NCBI GenBank assembly: GCA_963638105.1
Contig: CAVHPP010000010.1
Coordinates: forward strand, 1 to 64,000
Direction: 5' to 3'
Source of the DNA: CAG-217 sp963638105
GTDB taxonomy: Bacteria; Bacillota; Clostridia; Oscillospirales; Acutalibacteraceae
Length of the DNA stretch: 64,000 bases
The notes under the pieces are model-generated. The model made no database searches. It was not told the DNA's origin and saw nothing but the letters and a program-made list of their open reading frames with translations. The translations under genes and the position numbers were made by a program. This document shows positions 8,238 through 17,921 of this stretch, one piece after another; the stretch's first letter is position 1; each line of letters starts with the position of its first letter.

Positions 8238-8675
8238 TTATTTGTGTTTGGTGTATTCCTGCACCGCCAGGGCGTCGCACCGCTCATTATAGGGGTGACC
8301 GGCGTGGCCCTTGACCCAGTTAAAGGTGACGGTGTGGGTCTGCAACAGGGGCAGCAACTGCTGCCACAGGTCAACATTCAGCGCCGGTTTGCCGTCTGCC
8401 TTGCGCCAGCCCTTGCGCTGCCAGCCGTAGACCCAGCCCTTGGTTACCGCGTCGCACACATATTTGGAGTCGGTGGTCAGGGTCACCAGGCAAGGTTCTC
8501 GCAAGGCTGCCAGGGCGCGGATCACCGCCGTCAGCTCCATACGGTTGTTGGTGGTTTCCGCTTCATAGCCGCTCATTTCTTTTTCCGTACCGTTATACAC
8601 CAGTACAGCGCCCCAGCCGCCTTTGCCCGGGTTGCCGGAGCAGGCGCCGTCGGTATAAATGCTCACTTTTTTCAT
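8238..8675 (-). CDS. rnhA: Ribonuclease HI
   Basis: 145 residues, E. coli RNase HI size with no N-terminal hybrid-binding domain. It cuts the RNA strand of RNA-DNA hybrids. The catalytic acidic residues are visible: Asp in YTDGACSGNPG, Glu in NNRMELTAV, Asp in TTDSKYV and Asp in NERCDALA, with the assisting His in VKGHAGHP. The start is ATG at 8675 (MKKVSIYTD), with GAGGT 9-10 bases upstream; a longer reading to 8717 has no ribosome site. Divergent from rnj, convergent with the VanW gene. Confidence 0.95.
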   Translation of the reverse strand: MKKVSIYTDGACSGNPGKGGWGAVLVYNGTEKEMSGYEAETTNNRMELTAVIRALAALREPCLVTLTTDSKYVCDAVTKGWVYGWQRKGWRKADGKPALNVDLWQQLLPLLQTHTVTFNWVKGHAGHPYNERCDALAVQEYTKHK

Positions 8676-8695
8676 AAATATTACCTCGCCGGGAT

Positions 8696-8724
8696 ATTTT
8701 AGCACGCTTTGTGGCAATAATCAA
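8696..8724 (-). promoter_or_regulatory. Promoter for rnhA
   Basis: On the minus strand, TTGATT (8724-8719), a 17-base spacer and TAAAAT (8701-8696), about 20 bases before the start codon. Confidence 0.65.
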
Positions 8725-8762
8725 TACAGCGTGGCAAAATCCGTACACCGGGCCGGGACCAC

Positions 8763-8791
8763 TTGACATTTGGCGTTATTTATTTTATGAT
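8763..8791 (+). promoter_or_regulatory. Promoter for rnj operon
   Basis: TTGACA (8763-8768), a 17-base spacer and TATGAT (8786-8791), followed by a 50-base leader and GGAGGA. Confidence 0.75.
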
Positions 8792-8845
8792 ATATGCAAT
8801 TTGTGATGTTCGGAAAACTATATTTAACAGGAGGAATCAAATCGA

Positions 8846-10618
8846 ATGATCAATCAGAATAAGTCTGACGGTAAGGCTGCTTCCGGAAAACGGAATTCCA
8901 AGAAGCGCTACACATACCGCAGACCGGTAAAGAAAGGCGCTCCGCGGCAGAAAAAGCCGGAGGAGTCTGTTCATATTGCATTTTTAGGCGGTATGAATGA
9001 GATCGGCAAGAACATGACCCTTTATGAATACAAGGACGATATGTTCATTGTGGATTGCGGTCTGGCGTTCCCTACATCGGATCTGCCGGGCGTGGACTTG
9101 GTGATCCCGGACTTTACCTATGTAGAAAAAAACAGACACAAAATCAAGGGCGTGTTGGTGACCCACGGCCACGAGGATCATATCGGCGGCCTGGCATTTC
9201 TGCTCAAGCGGATCAATGTGCCCATCTATGCCACCAAGCTGACCATCGGCCTGATCCAGGGCAAGCTCAAGGAGCACGGTCTGCTGAACAAGGCCAAGCT
9301 GGTGGAAATTCGCCCCCGGGACAACATCACTCTGGGTGCCTTTAATATTGAATTTATCCATGTGAACCACTCCATTCCGGACGCGGTAGGCCTTGCCATC
9401 CGCTGTCCGGCAGGCGTGATTATCCAAACCGGCGACTTTAAGATCGACACCACCCCGGTAGACGGAGATATGATCGACCTGGCTCGCTTCGCCGAGTATG
9501 GCAAAAAGGGCGTTTTGGCACTGCTTTCCGATTCCACAAATGCAGAGCGCCCCGGCTATACCATGAGCGAGCGCAAGGTGGGCGAGAGCTTTGAGCAGCT
9601 GTTCCGCAAGGCGCACAACAAGCGCATTGTGGTGGCAACCTTTGCCTCCAATATCCACCGGGTGCAGCAGATTATTGATGTGGCCCAGACCAGAGGGCGT
9701 AAAGTGGCCGTGACCGGCCGCAGCTTGGAAAATTTGGTCCAGGTGGGCCAGGATCTGGGTTACCTGAATGTGCCGGAGAATATTCTCATTCCCATTGACG
9801 CCATTAAGCGTTACCCGGACGATAAGCTGGTGATTATTACCACCGGCAGCCAGGGCGAGCCCATGTCCGCCTTGACTCGGATTGCCTTTGGCGAGCACCG
9901 CAAGGTAAATATCGGTCCCAACGACTATGTGATCATTTCCGCCACGCCCATACCCGGCAACGAGAAGATGGTGGGCAATGTGGTCAACGAGCTGATGAAG
10001 CACAATGTAGAGGTGATCTACGAAAAGATGTACGAGGTGCATGTCAGCGGCCACGCCTGTCAGGAAGAGCTGAAATTGATGATGGGTATTGTTAAGCCTC
10101 AGTATTTCATTCCCGTGCACGGCGAGCAAAAGCACCTGCAAAAGCACGCCGGCCTGGCTATGTCCATGGGCTATGATATGAAGCACATTTACCTGGGCAA
10201 TATCGGCGAAAAAATCTCGCTGAGCAAGACGGAGATGAAGCAGATCGAGACTGTGCCCGCCGGTGAAGTGTATGTAGACGGCTTGGGTGTAGGCGATGTG
10301 GGCAATATTGTTTTGAACGACCGTAAGCATCTGTCACAGGACGGCATTATCATTGTGGTGGCCACCCTGGACGCGGAGACCGGTGATGTGGTCAGCGGCC
10401 CGGATGTGGTGTCCCGCGGGTTTGTCTATGTGAAGGAGAACGAGGACCTGATGAACAAGGCTCGCGATTTGGCTTGCCATGTGATTTACGATTACTATGA
10501 TGTGAAGGGTCGGGACTGGAACACCGTCAAGTCCAAGCTGCGGGATGAAATCTCCCACCTGATGTATGAAAAGACCAAGCGCAGCCCCATGGTGCTGCCC
10601 ATTTTGATGGAGATTTAA
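8846..10618 (+). CDS. rnj: Ribonuclease J
   Basis: 590 residues. Metallo-beta-lactamase plus beta-CASP RNase with 5'-3' exo- and endonuclease activity in mRNA turnover and rRNA maturation. The zinc motif THGHEDHIGG is near residue 107, with further ligands in HVNHSIPDA and near TGDFK; the beta-CASP region follows, then a C-terminal dimerisation domain. The first ~38 residues are a basic Lys/Arg-rich extension (KKRYTYRRPVKKG) before the family start at VHIAFLGGMNEIG; such tails may bind RNA. GGAGGA sets the ATG at 8846. First gene of an rnj-rplI-dnaB-tilS-ftsH cluster, occupying the position where gdpP often sits in other Firmicutes. Confidence 0.96.
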   Translation: MINQNKSDGKAASGKRNSKKRYTYRRPVKKGAPRQKKPEESVHIAFLGGMNEIGKNMTLYEYKDDMFIVDCGLAFPTSDLPGVDLVIPDFTYVEKNRHKIKGVLVTHGHEDHIGGLAFLLKRINVPIYATKLTIGLIQGKLKEHGLLNKAKLVEIRPRDNITLGAFNIEFIHVNHSIPDAVGLAIRCPAGVIIQTGDFKIDTTPVDGDMIDLARFAEYGKKGVLALLSDSTNAERPGYTMSERKVGESFEQLFRKAHNKRIVVATFASNIHRVQQIIDVAQTRGRKVAVTGRSLENLVQVGQDLGYLNVPENILIPIDAIKRYPDDKLVIITTGSQGEPMSALTRIAFGEHRKVNIGPNDYVIISATPIPGNEKMVGNVVNELMKHNVEVIYEKMYEVHVSGHACQEELKLMMGIVKPQYFIPVHGEQKHLQKHAGLAMSMGYDMKHIYLGNIGEKISLSKTEMKQIETVPAGEVYVDGLGVGDVGNIVLNDRKHLSQDGIIIVVATLDAETGDVVSGPDVVSRGFVYVKENEDLMNKARDLACHVIYDYYDVKGRDWNTVKSKLRDEISHLMYEKTKRSPMVLPILMEI

Positions 10619-10628
10619 GGAGAAGCGT

Positions 10629-11072
10629 ATGAAAGTCATTTTGAAACAAGATGTAAAAGCGCTGGGCAAAAAGGGCGATTTAGTAAACGCCTCGGACGGC
10701 TACGCCCGCAACTTTCTCTTTCCCAAGGGGTTGGCGGTAGAGGCCAATGCCACCGCTATGAACGAGTTTAACTCCAAGGAAACGGCCAAGAAGTTCCATA
10801 AAGCCGAGGAAGTGAAAGCGGCCACCGCCGACGCACAGAAACTGGAGGGCAAGACCTTTCAGCTGAGAGCCAAGGCCGGCGCCAACGGCAAACTGTTCGG
10901 CTCCGTCACCTCAAAGGATGTGGCGGCGCAGATCAAAAAGGATCTGGGCGTGGAGATCGACAAGCGCAAGATCGTGATGGATGACATCAAGACCTTTGGT
11001 ACCGTACAGGCAGAAGTGAAAGTCTATGCCGGAATCACGGCAAAGATCTTTGTACAGGTGACCGAGGCATAA
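10629..11072 (+). CDS. rplI: 50S ribosomal protein L9
   Basis: 147 residues, the normal length. The N-terminal domain shows the L9 signature (MKVILKQDVKALGKKGDLV, then NASDGYARNFLFPKGLAVEA), joined by a long helix to the C-terminal rRNA-binding domain containing LFGSVTSKDVA. It binds domain V of 23S rRNA at the base of the L1 stalk. It lies 10 bases after rnj with AAGGAGAAG, and directly precedes dnaB, the common Firmicutes order. Confidence 0.98.
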   Translation: MKVILKQDVKALGKKGDLVNASDGYARNFLFPKGLAVEANATAMNEFNSKETAKKFHKAEEVKAATADAQKLEGKTFQLRAKAGANGKLFGSVTSKDVAAQIKKDLGVEIDKRKIVMDDIKTFGTVQAEVKVYAGITAKIFVQVTEA

Positions 11073-11094
11073 GAGATCCCAACCAACATAAACG

Positions 11095-12477
11095 GTGATG
11101 AAAATGGCGGAAGCAACAACGACCGGCGGCGTAGCGCTGCCGTACAATTTAGAGGCGGAACAAAGCGTACTTGGCTGTATTCTGCTGAACTCCGGCTGTA
11201 TGGAGGAGGTGCTGATGCACCTGAAGGCAGAGAGCTTTTATTTGCCGCAGCACCGAGCTATCTTTGGTGCCATGCTGTCCATGTACACCTCTTCTCAGGC
11301 CAATATTGACCCGGTGCTGATTGCCGATGTGCTGGCCAAAGAAGGGCATTACGATGTGGCAGGCGGCAGGGAATACCTGGTGCAGTTGGCAAACAGTGTG
11401 CCCTCTACGGCCAATGTAGCCAGCTATGCCAAGATCGTGAAGGAGCAGTTTTATCTTCGGACCCTGATCCAAACGGCCCGGGAGATTATGGACGATGCGG
11501 CCAGCGGTGAGGGCGACGCCTCCTCTATCTTAGACGCGGCAGAGCAGAAGATCTATGACATTCGCCAGGGTAAGGACACCGGCGGCCCCACCAAGGTCAG
11601 CGAAGTGATCGTTAACGGCGTGTACGACCGCCTGGGCAAGCTCACCGGCGAGGATAAAGAAAAATATAAGGGCATTCCCACCGGCTTCGGTCTGCTGGAT
11701 ACTTACATCACCGGCCTGAATAAGTCGGACTTTATCCTGATCGGCGCCCGCCCGGCTATGGGTAAGACCAGTTTTGCCCTGAACCTGGCGTCCAATGTGT
11801 CCATGATGGCGCGCAAAAAGTGCGTGTTCTTTAGCTTGGAAATGACCAAGGAGCAGCTGGCGGAGCGTTTGCTGGCGTCCCAAGCCGGTGTGTCCAGCCA
11901 TAAGCTGCGTACCGGCGAGTTGGACAACGACGAGTGGGTGCGCCTGGGCAATGCTGCCGGTCAGTTTAATGATGTTGAGTTGTATTTGGACGATACTTCC
12001 TCTATTACCGTGCCGGAGATCAAGTCCCGGGTGCGGCGAATGAAGGATGTGGATGTGATTATGATCGACTATCTGGGCTTGATCAAATCCGCCACCCGCA
12101 AGGAGAACCGTGTGCAGGAGGTGTCCGAGATTACCCGCCAGCTGAAAATGCTGGCTAAGGACCTGATGATCCCGGTGATCTGCTGCGCCCAGTTGGCCCG
12201 TAGTACCGAGGGGCGAGGCAAGAGCCATAAGCCCCAGCTGTCCGACCTGCGAGAGTCCGGCTCCATTGAGCAGGACGCGGATATTGTGATGTTCCTCTAC
12301 CGTGAGGACTACTATCGCAGCGAGGTGGACGAGGACAAGCAGGACGACATTGACGAGAACCATACGGAGCTGATTGTGGCCAAGAACCGCCACGGCGCTA
12401 CCGGCACCATTGAGATGACCTTTGACAAGGAATTCACCCGCTTCCGTGCGGTGGACAAGACAGCCAATGCATTCTGA
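11095..12477 (+). CDS. dnaB: Replicative DNA helicase DnaB
   Basis: About 460 residues. Hexameric 5'-3' helicase at the replication fork. The N-terminal domain begins LPYNLEAEQSVLGCIL; the RecA-like C-terminal domain carries Walker A in GARPAMGKTSFALN near residue 225, Walker B in VIMIDYLGL near 323, and QLSDLRESGSIEQDAD near 382. No intein is present. The exact start is ambiguous: GTG 11095, ATG 11098 or ATG 11104 (MAEATTTGG), all with only a weak ribosome site. The stop overlaps the tilS start. Confidence 0.97.
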   Translation: MMKMAEATTTGGVALPYNLEAEQSVLGCILLNSGCMEEVLMHLKAESFYLPQHRAIFGAMLSMYTSSQANIDPVLIADVLAKEGHYDVAGGREYLVQLANSVPSTANVASYAKIVKEQFYLRTLIQTAREIMDDAASGEGDASSILDAAEQKIYDIRQGKDTGGPTKVSEVIVNGVYDRLGKLTGEDKEKYKGIPTGFGLLDTYITGLNKSDFILIGARPAMGKTSFALNLASNVSMMARKKCVFFSLEMTKEQLAERLLASQAGVSSHKLRTGELDNDEWVRLGNAAGQFNDVELYLDDTSSITVPEIKSRVRRMKDVDVIMIDYLGLIKSATRKENRVQEVSEITRQLKMLAKDLMIPVICCAQLARSTEGRGKSHKPQLSDLRESGSIEQDADIVMFLYREDYYRSEVDEDKQDDIDENHTELIVAKNRHGATGTIEMTFDKEFTRFRAVDKTANAF

Positions 12478-13774
12478 TTTGTTTGACCGGATGGACCGGA
12501 CGGTAACGGAACACAATATGCTGCGCCCGGGGGACCGGGTGGTGGCAGCCGTGTCCGGCGGGGCAGACTCCATGTTCTTGCTGCACTACCTGCTCAGCCG
12601 CAGGGAACGGTGGCAACTGGAAATCACCGTCGCCCATGTGGAGCACGGTATTCGGGGCGAAAACTCCCGGGCGGACGCTGCCTTTGTGCGGGATTTTTGC
12701 GCCCGGCAGCATTTGTCTTATTTTGAAAAAGCAATCGACGCACTCGGAGAGGCCAAGGCTGCCGGTATGGGCGTTGAGGCTTATGCCCGGCAAGCGCGGT
12801 ACGCCTTTTTTCAGTCGTTGGACTGTGATCGGATCGCCACGGCGCACACTCTGTCGGATTCTGTGGAAACCATGCTGTTTCGCTTGGCTCGGGGCACCGG
12901 GCTGCGAGGACTCACCGGCATTGCGCCGGTGCGAGGCAAGATCATTCGCCCGTTGCTGGACTGCACCGGAGAGGAAGTGCGGGCGGCGTGCACGGCGCTG
13001 CATATCGACTATCGGATAGATGAGAGCAACGCCGATGAGCGGTACAGCCGCAATGCCATTCGCCATACGCTGGTGCCGGATTTTGACCGGGTGCACCCGG
13101 GCTTTATGCAAAATGCTGCTCGTACCATGGCGCATTTGCAGGCGGACGAAGCCTATTTGCAGACCCAGGCTGCCGAACTGTTACAGGCGGCAAGAACTTT
13201 AAGCGGCTTGCAAACGGCGGTACTTACTGCCGCACCGCTGTCTTTGCGCCGCCGAGCCCTGACCGCTTACCTGGAAGAAAAGCACTTCCCGGTGGACGCG
13301 CTGCACTTGGCGCAGCTGGACGATTTGCTGCAAAGCGGCGGTCGGTTGCAGTTGCCCGGCGGATTTGCTTATGTGCAGCGTGGGGTACTGACTCTGGAAG
13401 CGGCAGGTGCGCCACTGGCGGCAGCAATCGCTTATGAACAGATTGTGGTATCTGTTGCGGAATTTTTAACGATTCGTGAATTATCGCAAATAAAAATTGA
13501 TTTTTATTGCGACTATGATAAAATAACAGGCAGTGTTCGCTTTCGGCAGCGGCAGGCAGGGGATCGCATTTCTCCCGCCAGTCGCGGGTGCAGCAAATCG
13601 CTGAAGAAGCTCTATTGCGAATACCGCGTGCCCCAAAGTCGGCGCGCTCTGCCCCTGGTGGCGGAGGACGATCTGGGGATCATCGCCGTGGCAGGCTGCT
13701 GCTGCGATCAGCGCGTAGGGGTGGACGCCACCACCCGGCGTGTGCTTTATGTAGTTTCCCATACGGAGGACTGA
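12467..13774 (+). CDS. tilS: tRNA(Ile)-lysidine synthetase
   Basis: About 435 residues. It joins lysine to C34 of the CAU-anticodon tRNA-Ile so that it reads AUA. The PP-loop ATP site AVSGGADSMFLLHYL is near residue 30, followed by VEHGIRGENSRADA and AHTLSDSVETMLFRLARGTGLRGL. The C-terminal substrate-binding domain (SLKKLYCEYRVPQSRR) is complete. ATG 12467 is chosen, which overlaps dnaB by 11 bases; ATG 12491 is possible. hpt, often found between tilS and ftsH, is absent. Confidence 0.94.
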   Translation: MHSDLFDRMDRTVTEHNMLRPGDRVVAAVSGGADSMFLLHYLLSRRERWQLEITVAHVEHGIRGENSRADAAFVRDFCARQHLSYFEKAIDALGEAKAAGMGVEAYARQARYAFFQSLDCDRIATAHTLSDSVETMLFRLARGTGLRGLTGIAPVRGKIIRPLLDCTGEEVRAACTALHIDYRIDESNADERYSRNAIRHTLVPDFDRVHPGFMQNAARTMAHLQADEAYLQTQAAELLQAARTLSGLQTAVLTAAPLSLRRRALTAYLEEKHFPVDALHLAQLDDLLQSGGRLQLPGGFAYVQRGVLTLEAAGAPLAAAIAYEQIVVSVAEFLTIRELSQIKIDFYCDYDKITGSVRFRQRQAGDRISPASRGCSKSLKKLYCEYRVPQSRRALPLVAEDDLGIIAVAGCCCDQRVGVDATTRRVLYVVSHTED

Positions 13775-13777
13775 TAG

Positions 13778-15811
13778 ATGAATAATATGGCAAAAAATTG
13801 GAAGTCAATTCTGTTTTATATCCTGATCCCGGTGCTGCTCATCGGGGCAGTGTGGTATTTGTCTTCCACCCAATCCGGTACAGAGGTGCAGTACTCCCAA
13901 GTGGTGCAGATGTTTGAAGAGAACCGGGTAAAGGACTTTTCCCTGGATCTGTCCAGCGGCGCACTGACCTACAAGACCTTTAAGGATCCGGAGAAGGAGC
14001 AGCGCTACACCGTGCCCAATGTGTCGCTCTTTTTGGACGATGTGAAGGACAATGTGGACGCGTATAACGCCAAACAGACCGATAATAAGAACCGCATTAC
14101 TTATAACTACAAAAAAGGCGCTTCCGGCAACTGGTTCACCAGTATGCTGCCGTCGCTTATTATGCTCATTGCCATTGTGGGTCTTGGGATCTATGCGTTC
14201 AGGCGGATGAACAACGCCATGATGAACGACACCAACAAGACCCTGGGCTTTGGCAAGATCCGCGCCAAGACCTTGGTGGAGGACGAAAAGCGCAAGACCA
14301 CATTTCAGGATGTGGCCGGTTGTGATGAGGAAAAGGGCGAGCTGGAGGAGATCGTGGAGTTCTTAAAGAACCCGGACAGCTTTACCGCACTGGGCGCCCG
14401 TATTCCCCGAGGCGTGCTGCTGGTTGGCCCTCCCGGTACCGGTAAAACTTTGCTGGCCCGTGCTGTGGCCGGTGAGGCCGGCGCACCGTTTTTGTCCATC
14501 TCCGGCTCTGACTTTGTAGAGATGTATGTGGGCGTGGGTGCTTCTCGTGTGCGTGACCTGTTTGAGCAGGCCAAGAAGAAGGCACCGGCCATTGTATTTA
14601 TTGATGAGATTGACGCTGTGGGCCGCCACAGAGGTGCCGGCACCGGCGGCGGTAATGATGAGCGGGAGCAGACCTTGAACCAGTTACTGGTAGAGATGGA
14701 CGGCTTTGGCACCAACAGCGGTATTATCGTGATGGCTGCCACCAACCGACCGGATGTACTGGATCCGGCGCTGCTGCGTCCCGGTCGTTTTGACCGCCAA
14801 ATCACCGTTAACCGCCCGGATGCGCAGGGCCGTGCAGATATTTTGAAAGTGCATTCCCGCAACAAGCCTCTGGGCCCGGATGTGGATTTGAAAGAAGTGG
14901 CTAAGGACACCATCGGCTTTACCGGTGCGGATCTGGAAAACCTGCTCAACGAGGCTGCTTTGCTGGCTGTGCGCCGCAAAAAGAAAGCGCTGACTATGGC
15001 GGAAATTAACGACGCCTCCTCCCGTGTGCAAATGGGCACGGAGAAAAAGAGCCATAAATATTCCGAAAAGGCCAAGCGCCTGACCGCTTACCACGAGGCG
15101 GGTCACGCTGTGGCAGCCTACTATGTAGAGGGCCACGACCCGGTGAAGGAAATTTCCATTATCCCCCGTGGTTTGGGTGCCGGCGGCTACACCTGGTACA
15201 CCCCGCAAGAGGAAAATTACAATTCCAAAAAAGAGATGCTGGACGACCTAATCTCCATGTTGGGCGGTCGTGTGGCCGAGGCGTTGGCGCTGGGGGATAT
15301 TTCCACCGGTGCGTCCAACGACTTGCAGCGGGCCACCCAAATTTGTCGGGATATGGTGGCCAAGTACGGCATGAGCGAGGTGCTGGGCCCGGCGGTGTTC
15401 AGCGACGAGAACGACGAGGTGTTCCTGGGCAAGGACTTTGGCCATGTGAACAATTACAGCGAGGCTACCTCTGCCAAGATTGACGCAGAGATTGAGCGGA
15501 TGATGCGCCACGCTTACAGCCAGACGGAAGAGATCTTAAAGACCCATTACGACAAGCTGGAGCTGGTGGCGGAGACCCTGCTGCAAAAGGAGAAGATTAC
15601 CGGCGAGATGTTTGCCCAGCTGATGGAAAACGGCAAGCTGGATGAACCGGAACCCCAACCGGCAGAAGAACCGGAAGCCTCTGCGGCAGAAACACAGGCC
15701 GCCGGAGACACAGCTCCGGTGCCTGCGCCGGAGAGCGGAGACGCACCGGCAGCGGAAGCGGCAAATGCCCCGGCAGACCCTGCGCCGGAAGCGCCCAAAT
15801 CCGACAAATAA
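13778..15811 (+). CDS. ftsH: ATP-dependent zinc metalloprotease FtsH
   Basis: 677 residues. Membrane-anchored AAA+ protease for quality control of membrane and some soluble proteins. Two membrane helices (about residues 10-27 and 126-146) flank an extracytoplasmic domain. Walker A GPPGTGKT is near 215, the second region of homology near 325, and the zinc site HEAGH near 438 with the distal Asp in the GASNDLQRAT segment. Residues from about 622 on are an acidic Pro/Ala/Glu tail (EPEPQPAEEPEA and similar) longer than usual. GGAGG 8 bases upstream of the ATG; 3 bases after tilS. Confidence 0.97.
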   Translation: MNNMAKNWKSILFYILIPVLLIGAVWYLSSTQSGTEVQYSQVVQMFEENRVKDFSLDLSSGALTYKTFKDPEKEQRYTVPNVSLFLDDVKDNVDAYNAKQTDNKNRITYNYKKGASGNWFTSMLPSLIMLIAIVGLGIYAFRRMNNAMMNDTNKTLGFGKIRAKTLVEDEKRKTTFQDVAGCDEEKGELEEIVEFLKNPDSFTALGARIPRGVLLVGPPGTGKTLLARAVAGEAGAPFLSISGSDFVEMYVGVGASRVRDLFEQAKKKAPAIVFIDEIDAVGRHRGAGTGGGNDEREQTLNQLLVEMDGFGTNSGIIVMAATNRPDVLDPALLRPGRFDRQITVNRPDAQGRADILKVHSRNKPLGPDVDLKEVAKDTIGFTGADLENLLNEAALLAVRRKKKALTMAEINDASSRVQMGTEKKSHKYSEKAKRLTAYHEAGHAVAAYYVEGHDPVKEISIIPRGLGAGGYTWYTPQEENYNSKKEMLDDLISMLGGRVAEALALGDISTGASNDLQRATQICRDMVAKYGMSEVLGPAVFSDENDEVFLGKDFGHVNNYSEATSAKIDAEIERMMRHAYSQTEEILKTHYDKLELVAETLLQKEKITGEMFAQLMENGKLDEPEPQPAEEPEASAAETQAAGDTAPVPAPESGDAPAAEAANAPADPAPEAPKSDK

Positions 15812-15818
15812 TCCCAAG

Positions 15819-15852
15819 AAAAGACAGTTACCGACCGGTAGCTGTCTTTTTT
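15819..15852 (+). terminator. Rho-independent terminator after ftsH
   Basis: Stem AAGACAG-T-TACCG with CGGTA-G-CTGTCTT followed by TTTTT. Confidence 0.85.
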
Positions 15853-15858
15853 CATTTC

Positions 15859-15886
15859 TTGACATTTCCACAAGATATTGTATAAT
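15859..15886 (+). promoter_or_regulatory. Promoter for the topoisomerase operon
   Basis: TTGACA (15859-15864), a 16-base spacer and TATAAT (15881-15886), both consensus. GGAGGG at 15911 precedes the ATG at 15923. Confidence 0.8.
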
Positions 15887-15922
15887 ATCAACGACAAAAG
15901 ACAATTTATCGGAGGGAAAAGC

Positions 15923-17908
15923 ATGGCGAAAAAAGCCACCTACGGCAACGAAAGCATTAAGTCCCTGCGTGGTGCAGACCGTGTGCGAAAGCGCCCGGCT
16001 GTGATTTTCGGCTCGGACGGGTTGGAGGGCTGTGAGCATTCCATCTTTGAAATTATGAGCAACTCCATAGACGAGGCCAGAGAGGGGCGCGGTAACCGGA
16101 TCATGGTGACCCGCTACCTGGACGGCTCCTATGAGGTGCAGGACTTCGGCAGCGGTATTCCTGTGGATTACAACAAGAACGAGCAGCGAGAAAACTGGGA
16201 ACTGCTGTTTTGCGAGATGTACGCCGGGTCCAAATATGATAACGCCGGCGGCGCAGGCAGTTATGAGTTCTCCCTGGGCCTGAACGGCCTGGGCCTTTGT
16301 GCCACCCAGTATGCGTCAGAATATATGGACGCGGAAATTCACCGGGACGGCTACTGCTACACCCTGCATTTTGAAAAGGGTGAGAACATTGGCGGCCTGC
16401 ACAAGGAGCCGTACCAAAAGCGGGACACCGGCTCCCGCATTCGTTGGAAGCCGGATATTCAGGTGTTTACCGATATTAACATTCCCCGGGAGTGGTTCGT
16501 ATCTACCATGAAGCGGCAGGCCATCGTTAATGACGGCGTACACTTTGTGCTCAAAGAGGAGACTGCCGGCGGCAAGTTTGACACCACCGAGTTCTGCTAC
16601 CAAAACGGTATTCAGGACTATGTGGCGGAGCTGGCAGGGGACACCGCTTTTACCACACCCCAATACTGGGAGTGCGAGCGGGTGGGCCGCGACCGTGCGG
16701 ATCTGAATGACTATAAGTTGAAGATCAAGGCGGCGGTGTGCTTTTCGCTGAAAACCCAGCTGAAAGAGTATTACCACAACTCCAGCTTTTTGGAGCACGG
16801 CGGCTCGCCGGAAAAGGCCTTTCGCAGCGCCTTTGTCAGCCAGATCAACGCCTATCTGAAAGCCAATAACAAGTACGCCAAATCGGACAATCAGATCAAT
16901 ATTCAGGATGTGGAGGACTGCGTGATCTTTGTGGTGTCCTCTTTCTCCACCAACACTTCTTACGAGAACCAGACCAAAAAGGCGATCACCAATAAGTTTA
17001 TCCAGGAGGCCATGACCGACTTCTTCCGCAAATCCCTGGAAGTGTACTTTATTGAGAACAAGATGGAGGCGGAGAAGATTGCCAACCAGGTGCTGGTGAA
17101 TATGCGCGCTCGGGTAAAGGCGGAGAACACCCGCAAAACCTTAAAAACCACCTTGCAGTCCAAGATGGACATGACCAACCGTATTCAAAAGTTCGTGGAC
17201 TGCCGCTCCAAGGATGTCAGCGAGCGAGAGGTGTTCATTGTAGAGGGCGACTCTGCATTGGGTGCCTGCAAGCAGGCCCGAGACGCCCGGTTCCAGGCGG
17301 TGATCCCGGTGCGCGGCAAGATCCTTAACTGCTTAAAGTCCGAGTATGACAAGATCTTTAAGAACGATATTATTACCGACTTGATTAAGGTGCTGGGCTG
17401 CGGGGTAGAAGTGCGCTCCAAGGCTGCCAAGGATCTGTCCGCCTTTGATATGGACAACCTGCGGTGGAACAAAGTGCTTATTTGCACCGATGCGGATGTG
17501 GACGGTTTCCAGATCCGCACCTTGATTTTGACGATGATCTATCGCCTAATGCCCAAGCTGATCCAGGCAGGCAAGGTGTATATCGCCGAGTCTCCGCTGT
17601 ACGAGGTGACCTGTAAGGGTCAGACCTACTTTGCCTACAATGAGGTGGAGATGGACCAGATTAAGGCAGAGATCGGCGACGCGCCCTATACCGTGCAGCG
17701 GTCCAAAGGTTTGGGTGAAAACGAGGCAGAGATGATGGCTTTAACCACCATGAACCCGGCTACCCGCCGCATTATTCAGGTGACTCCGTCAGACGCAGAG
17801 GAAACCTCCAAGTTCTTTGACCTGCTGCTGGGAGACAACCTGGAGGGCCGCAAAGAATATATTGCAGACTACGGCTACCTGTACCTGGATGCCGCAGATG
17901 TAAGCTAA
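15923..17908 (+). CDS. Type IIA DNA topoisomerase, ATPase/Toprim subunit (divergent GyrB/ParE)
   Basis: 661 residues. The GHKL ATPase domain has Glu/Asn in EIMSNSIDEA, QDFGSGIPVD, an altered glycine loop FSLGLNGLGL in place of the usual GGLHGVG, and DTGSRIRWKPD. The QTK-type lysine is in YENQTKKAITN. The Toprim domain has the catalytic Glu441 (VEGDSALGACKQARD), PVRGKILN, and the metal motif CTDADVDGFQIRTL. All catalytic residues remain, so it should be active, but the motif wording differs from standard GyrB and ParE. It is paired with a subunit A gene 13 bases downstream; that favours a topoisomerase IV-like or paralogous enzyme over the main gyrase. ATG 15923 is preferred over an upstream ATG at 15878 inside the promoter. 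Confidence 0.88.
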   Translation: MAKKATYGNESIKSLRGADRVRKRPAVIFGSDGLEGCEHSIFEIMSNSIDEAREGRGNRIMVTRYLDGSYEVQDFGSGIPVDYNKNEQRENWELLFCEMYAGSKYDNAGGAGSYEFSLGLNGLGLCATQYASEYMDAEIHRDGYCYTLHFEKGENIGGLHKEPYQKRDTGSRIRWKPDIQVFTDINIPREWFVSTMKRQAIVNDGVHFVLKEETAGGKFDTTEFCYQNGIQDYVAELAGDTAFTTPQYWECERVGRDRADLNDYKLKIKAAVCFSLKTQLKEYYHNSSFLEHGGSPEKAFRSAFVSQINAYLKANNKYAKSDNQINIQDVEDCVIFVVSSFSTNTSYENQTKKAITNKFIQEAMTDFFRKSLEVYFIENKMEAEKIANQVLVNMRARVKAENTRKTLKTTLQSKMDMTNRIQKFVDCRSKDVSEREVFIVEGDSALGACKQARDARFQAVIPVRGKILNCLKSEYDKIFKNDIITDLIKVLGCGVEVRSKAAKDLSAFDMDNLRWNKVLICTDADVDGFQIRTLILTMIYRLMPKLIQAGKVYIAESPLYEVTCKGQTYFAYNEVEMDQIKAEIGDAPYTVQRSKGLGENEAEMMALTTMNPATRRIIQVTPSDAEETSKFFDLLLGDNLEGRKEYIADYGYLYLDAADVS

Positions 17909-17921
17909 GGAGGGGCGTTCA

